Source of the DNA: Spiroplasma endosymbiont of Danaus chrysippus
Lineage (GTDB): Bacteria > Bacillota_I > Bacilli_A > Mycoplasmatales > VBWQ01
Direction: 5' to 3'
Assembly: GCF_902809815.1 (NCBI RefSeq)
Contig: NZ_CADDIL010000001.1
Location: forward strand, 195,008-259,007
Length of the DNA: 64,000 nucleotides
A model generated the notes under the pieces. The model was not told the origin of the DNA. It made no database searches and saw only the letters and a list, made by a program, of their open reading frames with translations. The stretch's first letter is position 1; every line of letters starts with the position of its first letter. A program made the position numbers and the translations under genes. Below, in pieces: positions 53,777 through 64,000 of the stretch.

Positions 53777-53827
53777 TTCTTAATCACCTTCTAAATTGTA
53801 TATTATAAATAATAAAAAATATATTTT

Positions 53828-55468
53828 TTACATCTTTTTAGGCGCATCCACACCAATTAAATTTAAAGCATTTGCCATTATTTGTTTTATTGCTAAAAAT
53901 AATGTTAATCGTTGAGTTGTTAATTGTTGATCTTCACTAATAACTTTATGTTTATTATAATAAGAATGAAATAACTTAGCTAATTTTTGAATATAATTTG
54001 TAAGCAAATGTGGTTGATGCTGTTTTTCAATTTTTTGCAAAATAATTATATATTCATCTAATGTAATCAATAATTCTTTTTCCTTTTGTTCTATTAATAA
54101 ATTAATACTATTTGCAATTTCAAATTTTGGATAATTCTCTATAATTTGATTTATACGCGCATGAACATATTGAGCATAATAAACAGGATTTTCGTTAGAC
54201 TGTTGTTTAGCAAGTGCTAAATCAATATCAAGATGTGATTCAACTGATCTTGATACTAAAAAATAACGTAAAGCATCCTTTCCAATTAAATCTATCATAT
54301 GTCTTAAAGTTATTGATGTTCCTGCTCTTTTTGACATTTTTTGTTCTTTACCATTATCAATAACCTTTACCATTTGCATACATAAAATATCAAGTTTAGT
54401 GGCATCATTATTAAGCATATATAATCCCGCTTTAATTCGTGGAATATAGCCATAATGATCTGCTCCTCAAATATTAATTAACACATCACTACGTTGAAAT
54501 TTAATATGATGATAAGCCAAGTCAGGAAGCATATATGTATAAGTTTTGTCTTTCTTAACAATTACACGATCTTTATCATCTTCAAATAAAGTAGTTTTTA
54601 AAAAAATAGCACCATCAAGTTGATAAGTATTGCCTTGCATTTCAAATTGTTTGATTAAATTAGAAATAATATTTTCTTTATATAAAAATGATTCAGAAAA
54701 TCAAATATTAATTTTAACTTTAAATTTTTGTAAATCTTTTTTAATTTCTGAAAGCATATAATTAATACCAAATTCTTTAAAAATTAAAGAAGAAGTTTCA
54801 TCAAAAGGTTTATTTGCAAATTTATTACCATTTAATTTCAAAAATGATTGTGCAGCAGCTAAAATTTCAGAACCACGATAACTTTCTTTTGGTAATTCAA
54901 CAGCATTGCCACAAAGATTTTGATAATTTATGAAAATTGAATTGGCCAAAACATTAATTTGATTACCAGAATCATTAATATAGTATTCTCTAACTATATT
55001 ATATCCTCTATGTTCTAATATATTAGCTAAACTATCACCAATAGCAGCATTTCTTGCATGTCCTAAATGTAAAAGTCCGGTTGGATTAGCACTAATAAAT
55101 TCAATATTATAAGTAATATTTTTTTTATTAGATTGACCATATAATGATTTCTCATTAATAATTTTCATTAATAATAAACTAAATACTTCAACATTAATAT
55201 TAATATTAATAAAACCAGGAGTAATATAATCAATTTTTTTAATTAATGGGTGTTTCTGATGAATATTTTTAACTATAATTTCAGCAATGTCTAATGGTTT
55301 TTGTTTATATTTTTTTGCTAATATCATTGCTATTGATGTAGAATAATCACCTAAGTCATTATTTTTATTAATTTCAATAACAACCTGATTCAATTCTATT
55401 TCATAATTTGCAAATGCTACTGCATCAAGAATAATAGTAGTGAGTTCATTAATAACATAACTGTCCAC
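53828..55468 (-). CDS. argS: Arginyl-tRNA synthetase
   Basis: A 546-aa class I synthetase. The N-terminal Add-1 domain is followed by 'ANPTGLLHLGHARNAAIGD' (HIGH signature HLGH), 'YINDSGNQI', 'DGAIFLKTTLFEDDKDRVIVKKD', 'LINIWGADHYGYIPR', and 'KMSKRAGTSITL' (KMSKS loop). The C-terminal anticodon-binding DALR domain begins near 'YYAQYVHARI'. TGA codons are read in the middle third. Its start is preceded by AGGGG. Confidence 0.95.
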
Positions 55469-55551
55469 AGTTCAGACCCCTTTCAATATCTAAAATATTA
55501 TACTCATAAATTTAATTTATATCATATAAAAAAGTAAAAATAAATACTTTT

Positions 55552-56643
55552 TTATAAAAGTTGTTCAATTGTATCATTAACATACTGTATAAATCCAATT
55601 CTGATTAAAAATTCCAAAATAGCAACATCATTGTAATTTAAATCAATTAATTCTTGATAGTTACCAAAAATTTGATTATCAAGCACATTTCTTAATTTAT
55701 CATTAATTTTTTTTGGATCATCTTCGATTTTAATTCCTGAAACTTTAAATAATTCTAAATCAATTTTTTTTTGAATTTTAACTTTAGTATTATCATCTTT
55801 ATATAATTCTATTAATTTTAAATATAATTCTTGTAATAAACTTAAAGCCTTGACAAAATTACTTATTAATTCTTGTTCATTAATTATATACGAATTTAAA
55901 TTATGAAAATAATTATGATTTATCTCAGCTTCATATCTTGCTGCTTGACCGCCAGGATTAATTTGTTCAAAATAACGCAAACGTTCTCTTAAGTTTAATA
56001 ATATTTTACTCATTTCCTCACTTTCAACTCTTGTAGTACTAATTAATTTAATCAATCGTATTAAATTATGAAAATTAAATTTTTTCTTATTAGCTGAAGG
56101 TTCAACTTGAATATATTTTCTTAAACACTGCTTTAATTTTAATTCTAACGATTGATATACTGAAAAAAGAGTAATATGAAAATTATCATATCCAATCCCT
56201 TTTTTAATATTTAAAATAGCGTTAACTGCATACATATTAGCGCGATCATTATCATTACCCAAAACATTAGTTAAATGCAAAGTTCTTGGAAACTTATTAA
56301 TCATTGTAAGTAATGTTTCTTTAAATTTAATTTTTAACGTACTATCTTTAAATTTAATTTGATTTATTTTAACTGATTTTAAATCATTATATTCATTACC
56401 TATTATAAGGTAGGCAAAAATAGAAAAATAAACAATTACTTTTTCTTTAAAATTTATTCAAGTAAAATTTAAAGTTTTAATAGCATTTTCAATTTTTTCT
56501 TTATTAATTAATACACCCAATATCACTATTACTTCTTGCGTTGCTAAATGATACTCATGTGAATTTAAGTAAAAATCTCCTGGCGTTAAATCTAAAATAT
56601 TTGGATACTCAAAAACTTTATTAATTGATTTTAAAATTTTCAT
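55552..56643 (-). CDS. Conserved-looking hypothetical protein (363 aa)
   Basis: ATG 56641-56643 follows AAATGAGGTAATT. The protein is soluble, mixed alpha/beta at the front ('LDLTPGDFYLNSHEYHLATQ') and largely helical behind ('LRERLRYFEQINPGGQAARYEAEINHNYF'). The helical core with 'LRERLRYFE' and 'FVKALSLLQELYLKLIELYK' might be HEPN-like, but the typical R-x4-6-H motif is not clear. It lies between argS and the HD hydrolase, all on the same strand, and shows no decay. The role is unknown. Confidence 0.6.
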
Positions 56644-56674
56644 AATTACCTCATTTTATAATACTTTTAAATTT

Positions 56675-57868
56675 CTATTTCTTTTTTAAAAAATAAATTG
56701 TATTTGGTGCTTTAATTGGATCTTGCAAAATTTGTGAGATTTTTTCTAAAGTAATATATTCTTCGTTTTTTGTTTTAATAATAATTGGATCTTTTTTAAA
56801 ATAATAAAGTACATTTTTTAAATCTTGTTTAACGCCAATAACATTAGTGTTATTTTGACTTGTTAATAACAACAATTCATTTTCTCAGTTAAAACAAAAT
56901 AAAATTACTTTTGATATTTTTACTAACTCATTATCTTTTTCAAAATTAATAATATCTTGCATTAACTTAATTAAAGTAGCATCTGTTCAATTTAAATATG
57001 TTTTTATTTCAACGCTTTTTCCCTCAAAAATAGCAATAAAATCATGAATATTGACTTTAAATGAATAAGTTTTATCAAAATATAATTCAGTTATTCTTGA
57101 AAATAATTTTTGTAAATTAAGATCAAAAAGAATTCCGCTTTTATGATAATAAACTTGAGAATACATATGGAACCTTGTGATTAAATAATTTTCAATAGCA
57201 GAAATTGCCTTGTATGAAAAAACTAAACCCTCTTTAATATCAATTATCATATTCGTAATAATTCAATCAATATCAATACTTCCATAACCAACTCCTGTAA
57301 AATATCCATCACGCATTAAATAATCAATACGATCACAATCTAATTGCGATGATACCAATTGAATTTGATATTTAGGATAATTTTTATAATCCTTCTTAAG
57401 AATACCAATAATAGCATTAATATTAATATTAAATTGTTTTAAAATCATGTTAATTTCAGTACTATTATCATTAATAATAGCACAAGTATAATCTTCATGA
57501 GTAAAATTTTCTTTTTTATTAACATTAAGGTTTATGATTTTTTCAAAAGTGTGTGAAAAAGGACCGTGTCCTAAATCATGTAATAAACCAGCAATTTTAA
57601 TGTTTGTTTTTTCCTCTTTAGTTAATAAAGAAGAGCCTTCAACTTCACTAAGAACACGATTTAATATATGGTAAACACCAATACTATGAACATATCTAGT
57701 ATGAGTTGCATTAGGAAAAGCAATTTGCACACCACCAAGTTGATTAATTCATCTTAATCTTTGAAATTCTTTACAAGATATTAATGCCTGAATAACAGGT
57801 TCGCTGATATTAATATTTTTGTGTATAGCGTCACGAATAAAAGTTACTTTATAATTATTGCTTGACAT
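56675..57868 (-). CDS. HD-domain phosphohydrolase
   Basis: A 397-aa protein. The HD metal site is visible as 'HTRYVHSIGVYHIL' (His), 'GLLHDLGHGPFSHTFE' (His-Asp) and 'VSSQLDCDRIDYLMRDGYF' (distal Asp), exactly as in dGTPase/YwfO-type nucleotide hydrolases of Firmicutes. The C-terminal part is helical. It reads through four TGA codons. The start after AAGAGAGG-like sequence is 57866-57868. Expected to hydrolyse nucleotides such as dNTPs; the substrate is not known here. Confidence 0.85.
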
Positions 57869-58058
57869 AAATTTTAACCTCTCATTAATATCTTATAAAT
57901 TTTAGGTATTATTAATTTTTTATTTTAATAGTAACATAATATAAAATTTTTCTTCTATTTTAGTAATTATTTTGAGTAAAAAGAACAATTTTATAATTTT
58001 TATTTATAACAAAAGCAAATATTATATTTTCTATATAAGTAATAATATTTATTTTTCT

Positions 58059-59558
<1,500 letters not shown>

Positions 59559-59585
59559 CTACTTTATTAGTCTTATTTTTAGAAT

Positions 59586-60329
59586 TTAATTTTTTTTATT
59601 ATTTTTAGAGGATTTCAATGCTTTTTTACGATTAGTTTTTGATTGTAATTTTTCATTTACTTCTTCATCAAGAAAAATTGTAATAGTCTGTGTATCATTT
59701 GGATCAAATTCATTAGAACTTGGTAATGGTTGTTTTAATTCTGGTTCAAAATCAATTGCTGCTTCAATACGTTGACGATAAAAGTGATATGTTTGAACAT
59801 TAATTAAATTTAATTTAAGTAATAAAATAACTGCTGCAACAAGTAATGCAAAATAAAAACCAAAAATTGATCAAACAATAGTTGAAGAAACTCAATTTCT
59901 ATAATAAAAGCTTGGTACTTTAATCGTTCCTCCTCTATTAGGTATTATTTGTGCACTATCATTACTTCATTCACAATAAAGCAATTGACCAGAAAAACTT
60001 ATCAAAAATCCAACAACAAAAATTATAAAGTTTACAACTAAAAATACAAATTTAAAACGAGGAGATTTTTCAAGAAAAACTCTTGCCGTAAAAATACAAC
60101 CAATCAAACCGAAACTGCTTACAACTAAACCTATTACTGGTAAATAATAAATTGCAGTATAACTTGAAGGATTAAAACTTGGTGAAGGTTCTGCAATTTG
60201 AAAACCATAATAATATAAATCTTTTAAAACTGTATTTTTTGACAAAGGAATTAAAAAAAATAATTCATAAATAATAAATGTGCTTAATAATAAATAAAAA
60301 CTAATAAACCACCAATTACGAATTCTCAT
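59586..60329 (-). CDS. Multi-pass membrane protein, unknown (247 aa)
   Basis: Four helices: 'WWFISFYLLLSTFIIYELFF', 'AIYYLPVIGLVVSSFGLIGC', 'FVFLVVNFIIFVVGFLISFS' and 'IVWSIFGFYFALLVAAVILL', then a soluble tail rich in Glu and Lys ('DFEPELKQPLPSSNEFDPND'). It is the third of three adjacent small membrane genes, presumably one operon. No family is recognised. Confidence 0.65.
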
Positions 60330-60390
60330 AAATCTACCCCCCCTTATTTAATATTCAAAGTTTTTTTTACTAAATCCCTTTTCTTGTTTT

Positions 60391-61011
60391 TTATTTTTTT
60401 AATTCTTGTTTTCTAATTCGTATTTGTTTTTTTTCCATACTTCTAGTAGTATAAATTTCATAATCTGAGTTCATAAATGTAAACTTTCTACGCATAATTC
60501 AAAAAAATAGTTGTGTAATCAAAATTAAAAAAAGACTAAAAATAATAAATATTCTTGCAATAATTGGATTAATTCAATGATAATTTTCATTATATAATAT
60601 TCCAGATTGTGAAATATAAGTTAATTGTACTTCTGAACTTAACATTACACTAAGAATTAATAATCAAAAAGTAGTATAAAACATTCTACTGCTATACTTT
60701 GAAGAGACAATACTTACTCTAGGAGCAAATATTAATAAAATCATACTTACAGTAATTGCAATTAAACAAACAATTGGAGCATAAAATAAATTCAAAATAG
60801 GATAATTAAAATCAGTAAGTTTTACATTATATAATTTATATTTTGATACATTAATAGCAGCAAATAAAGAAAAAATAAAAACTGATAAAAAAAGAACTAT
60901 TGATATTGTCAAATAAACAAAATATGCATTTTTAGTCTTTTGTTCATATGGAATAAAATATGTTTCTTTGTTTTTAATATTATCTAAATCTTTAATTTTC
61001 ATTATTTTCAC
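60391..61011 (-). CDS. Multi-pass membrane protein, unknown (206 aa)
   Basis: It begins with a charged 'MKIMKIKDLDNIKNKETYFI' segment, followed by four helices ('AYFVYLTISIVLFLSVFIFS', 'APIVCLIAITVSMILLIFAP', 'FYTTFWLLILSVML', 'RIFIIFSLFLILITQLFFWI') and a basic C-terminus 'SMEKKQIRIRKQELKK'. The layout parallels the neighbour at 59586. TGA(Trp) is read three times. Confidence 0.65.
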
Positions 61012-61016
61012 CTACT

Positions 61017-61520
61017 TTATTTTTCATTAGGTAATTCTTCAACTACTAAAATTAAAATAATCGCTGCTATTACTTCACATATTCATACAATTAATGATAT
61101 TAATGAAAAAAATAGTAATACTGGTATTGATCAAAAAACTAGACTACCGCTTAACATTAATGTTGATAATATTAATGTTAAAATAGCAGTAATTCTAAAT
61201 GAAGATTTCTTTTTAAGTTTCTTTGCTGGTATCATAAAACAAATAATACTGACTAAAATTGCAATTCCAACATATGATAATGATAAAGCTAATTGCAGTT
61301 TACTAAATTCAAACCCCATTTTTTGCCCAACAAATGCATTAACTATTAATAGTATTAAAAAAGCAATACTACCAATAATTTGCACAATTGGTGATCAAAA
61401 AAGTAAAGCCCTTGAAACTTTTATTTTATTAAGAACATCAAACTTTTTAGTTTTTTTATTTGGAACATAATTGTTTTCTTGAATGTCAGAATCAGGATTT
61501 TGTAAATTACTTTTTAACAT
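61017..61520 (-). CDS. Multi-pass membrane protein, unknown (167 aa)
   Basis: The first ~40 residues are polar ('NPDSDIQENNYVPNKKTKKF'), followed by four helices including 'IIGSIAFLILLIVNAFVGQK', 'LSYVGIAILVSIICFMIPAK' and 'WICEVIAAIIILILVVEELP'. The stop is 6 bases before the next membrane gene's start, so the three are cotranscribed. There is AAGGAAA before ATG 61518-61520. Confidence 0.65.
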
Positions 61521-61605
61521 AATAATTTTTTCCTTTCTTGCTAGTATATTTTCAAATTAATTATAACAAAACTATAACCTTTTTATAATTAATATTATCT
61601 TAAAA

Positions 61606-62703
61606 CTAAACATTAAAAAGGAAATGACAAATATCACCATCTTCAACTATATAATTTTTACCTTCAACTCTTATTTTTCCCTTTTCCTGAACATTTTTTT
61701 CACTACCCAATAATTCTATATCTTGATAATTATAAACTTTAAGTCTAATAAAACCTTTCATGAAATCTGTATGAATGATACCAGCACACTCTGGTGCTTT
61801 CATTCCTTTAATAAAAGTTCAAGCATGAACTTCTTTGGGTCCAACAGTAAAATAAGTACCTAAATTTAATAGTTTATAAGTTGCTAATACAATTTGATCA
61901 ATTCCTGATTCAAAAATATTTAACTCTTTAAACATTTCTTTTTTTTCTTCTGCTTCTAATTCAGAAAGTTCACATTCTGTCTTAGCACAAACAACAATTA
62001 CAGTAATATTTTTTTTGCTCATATATTGTTGTAATTGTTCAACATATTTATTGGTTTTAGTTATTAAATCTTTTTCATTAATATTAGCAATAACAATTAT
62101 TGGTTTAGCAGTTAAAAAATTATAAGGTTTAATCATTAGTAATTCTTCTGAACTTAACTTTTGATTACGAATAGCAACACCATTGTTTAATTCATTATTT
62201 ATTTTTTCTAATAAAGCTACCTCAGCAATACCTTGTTTATCTCTAGTTATTTGCGATTTTTTACGAACTTTTTCTTTTCGTTTACTTATTACTTCTTGAT
62301 CAGCTAAGATTAATTCCAATTCAATAATTTCAAAATCATTAATTGGATCAATTTTATTTTCAACATGACTAACATTAATATCATCAAAACAACGAATAAC
62401 TTCGCATATTGCATCAACTGTTCTAATATTAGCAAGAAATTGATTACCTAATCCTTCACCTTTACTAGCATCTTTGACAAGTCCGGCAATATCATGTAAT
62501 TCTAAAATTGTTGGTACAACTTTTTGTGGATTAAAGATTTTTATTAAATTTAAAATTCTTGAATCATTGACTGGAACGCTACCAATATTTGGTTTTATAG
62601 TAGCGAAAGGATAATTTTCAATTAATACTTGTGAATTGGTAATGGCTTTAAATAATGTTGATTTACCTACATTAGGTAAACCAACGATACCGGCAGTTAA
62701 CAT
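61606..62703 (-). CDS. ychF: Redox-sensitive ATPase/GTPase YchF
   Basis: A 365-aa Obg-like P-loop protein. 'MLTAGIVGLPNVGKSTLFKA' is G1, 'HDIAGLVKDASKGEGLGNQFL' G3; G4 reads 'VIANINE' instead of NKxD, which explains the ATP preference of the family. A coiled-coil insert ('ILADQEVISKRKEKVRKKSQ') and the C-terminal TGS domain ('WAFIKGMKAPECAGIIHTDF...') are present. It binds ribosomes and helps translation under stress. TGA is used twice. Confidence 0.95.
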
Positions 62704-62786
62704 ATAATATACACCTGTTTCTTTTACTTATATGATTACATCGTATCATAATAAATTATAAAGAAAAATATAAAATTAATTATCAA

Positions 62787-64000
62787 TTAAGAAAAATTTA
62801 ATTTTGAAGTTGATTTGGATGGTAATGGTACAGTATTTACTAAATTATTAGATTCATTAATAGTATTACCAGCAAGTTCTTCATCATCGCTTTCATCATC
62901 AAAAGGATTTGTACTAACTGGTTTAGGAGTAATCTGACCAGAACAAATGCCACTATCACTAGATGCTGTTCTAATAAGACAATGATTAAATTCTTGACGA
63001 GATGATTCAGTACTGCTTTCTAAATCACTATACTGTGGAAAACTATAACTATTAAGTTTTCTTAATATTTTATCGATATCAATAATAGAATAATCATTTT
63101 CTTCAAATTCAGAAGAAAGTGAACTTATCGCACTATCAGTACTATTTGAACGTGATAATTTAGGTTTTTTTTCAATTATTCATTCATCTCAAGGCTCAGA
63201 TGTTGGTAATAGTTCTGGTATACTTTGTCTTTGATAAGGTACGCTTATTTCATCTATTGATGTTTTATTATCATTTAAATTTGCAATTAAAGTTCCAAAA
63301 TTTTTTGTATTATTTTCTTTAACTGTCTTAATAGCTATTTTTGTTTTTTTTCATGTTCAAGATATTTTATTTATTATTTTCTGTCATCAACTAAGTTTTT
63401 TAAATTTTGTTTTTGATAATTCTACTAAAGATTTTTTACAATTTTCAATGTCAATATCTTTAATATTATTAATTTTATTTAAAGATACTGTTTTATAATG
63501 ATCAAAATTATTATAACCACTATATATTTTTAACTTATTTTTAATAATTTGATAGTTTTTATCTCAATACAAATATTTTTTCATATCTGAAGGTGTATCT
63601 TCGGTAACTCGATCATAATATCTAATAAAAGTTATATAATCATTATAAAACAATGAATTTTCTACTTTTTGGGCACTTAATTTAAAAATTTTATCTTTAA
63701 TATTAACTAATTGTTCATTAAGTTGTTCAATATCTAATTTTACTTTTGCTATTACTCGTTGATTTTGAAATTGAACATTTAAATTTGTATGATTACTTAA
63801 TGTTTCCCATTCTTGTTTTTTAGTTTGTAAAAGATTAAGAATACTATTGTGTAAGTCATGTAAATCATTAGCTACGGTTCTGATCTTACTATTAACTACT
63901 ACTACTGAATTTCTTATCTTGCTAACCTCTTCTTTTATGGCTGCTAATCTTTTTTTTGCAATTGAACTATCTCTATTAATTTTAAAATTAATTGCAGATG
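62787..64000 (-). CDS. Large coiled-coil protein with a Ser/Asp/Glu-rich C-terminus, partial
   Basis: The frame is open from the window edge to TAA 62787-62789, at least 403 residues. The front part is long helices with heptad-like spacing ('SSIAKKRLAAIKEEVSKIRN', 'VANDLHDLHNSILNLLQTKK', 'IAKVKLDIEQLNEQLVNIKD'). The last ~150 residues are low-complexity and acidic/Ser-rich ('SNSTDSAISSLSSEFEENDY', 'NPFDDESDDEELAGNTINES'). Four TGA(Trp) occur near 'SWWQKIINKISWTWKK'. The N-terminus lies outside the window. It could be a secreted or cytoskeletal protein; nothing distinguishes these. Confidence 0.6.

Overview
The window looks like a chromosomal segment of a mollicute, most likely a Spiroplasma. 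It is extremely AT-rich. TGA has to be read as tryptophan for almost every gene: infB, nusA, argS, pyrG, gltX, copA and the transposases all run through in-frame TGA at conserved Trp positions. Lipoproteins have short lipobox signals, and a purine-nucleoside (BMP/Nup-type) importer is present. Ankyrin-repeat genes and abundant insertion sequences suggest an invertebrate-associated lineage. The species cannot be named from this sequence alone.

Layout. 1-9108: remnant of a tailed-type prophage. It holds a tail-fibre-like gene broken by a TAA, a tiny membrane protein, a portal-like protein, a 676-aa structural protein, a small gene with a poly-C tract, a large terminase on the minus strand, a UPF0236/ISLre2-like transposase, and part of a second portal-like gene. 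9109-10483: IS256-family element that cuts the prophage off. 10617-14557: nusA-ylxR-infB-rbfA translation/transcription operon (minus strand) with a hairpin leader. 14919-18448: decayed NERD protein, a lipoprotein with a truncated duplicate, and a broken ankyrin gene. 18522-25760: Mg2+ P-type ATPase with an upstream leader ORF, engB, a glycine-rich membrane protein, and the Cu+ ATPase copA. 26236-32300: three IS3-family copies. Two of them are exact inverted copies flanking a 43-aa gene. This stretch also has a truncated HAD phosphatase and the tRNA cluster Asn-Glu-Lys-Leu. 32311-33313: two disabled genes. 33379-40922: two BMP lipoproteins, one ATPase and two permeases, forming a nucleoside importer; one permease carries a ~310-aa lysine-rich coiled-coil tail. 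41197-45649: three tandem paralogues of a repeat protein built on 'EYAQRPEVKAR' units, all disrupted, one by a second IS256 copy. 45801-48268: glycerophosphodiesterase, nested IS256 fragment and IS3, and an ftsK 3' end. 48257-62703: mostly intact housekeeping genes on the minus strand (glyA, rpiB, fba, pyrG, rpoE, argS, an HD hydrolase, gltX, three membrane proteins, ychF). 62787-64000: C-terminal part of a large coiled-coil protein running off the window.

How it fits together. The housekeeping blocks serve translation (nusA, infB, rbfA, argS, gltX, ychF, engB, tRNAs), one-carbon and sugar metabolism (glyA, rpiB, fba), CTP synthesis (pyrG) and transcription (rpoE). The transporters supply Mg2+, remove copper and import nucleosides. 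The accessory stretches are visibly decaying: frameshifts at short homopolymers, TAA stops where TGA(Trp) is expected, and IS insertions are all confined to accessory genes, while the long housekeeping frames are clean. The most unusual items are the inverted IS3 pair carrying a mini-gene, variable-number heptamers at the IS3 ends, a shared two-hairpin leader in front of the ankyrin gene and the glycine-rich membrane-protein gene, the tandem repeat-protein family, and the permease coiled-coil fusion.
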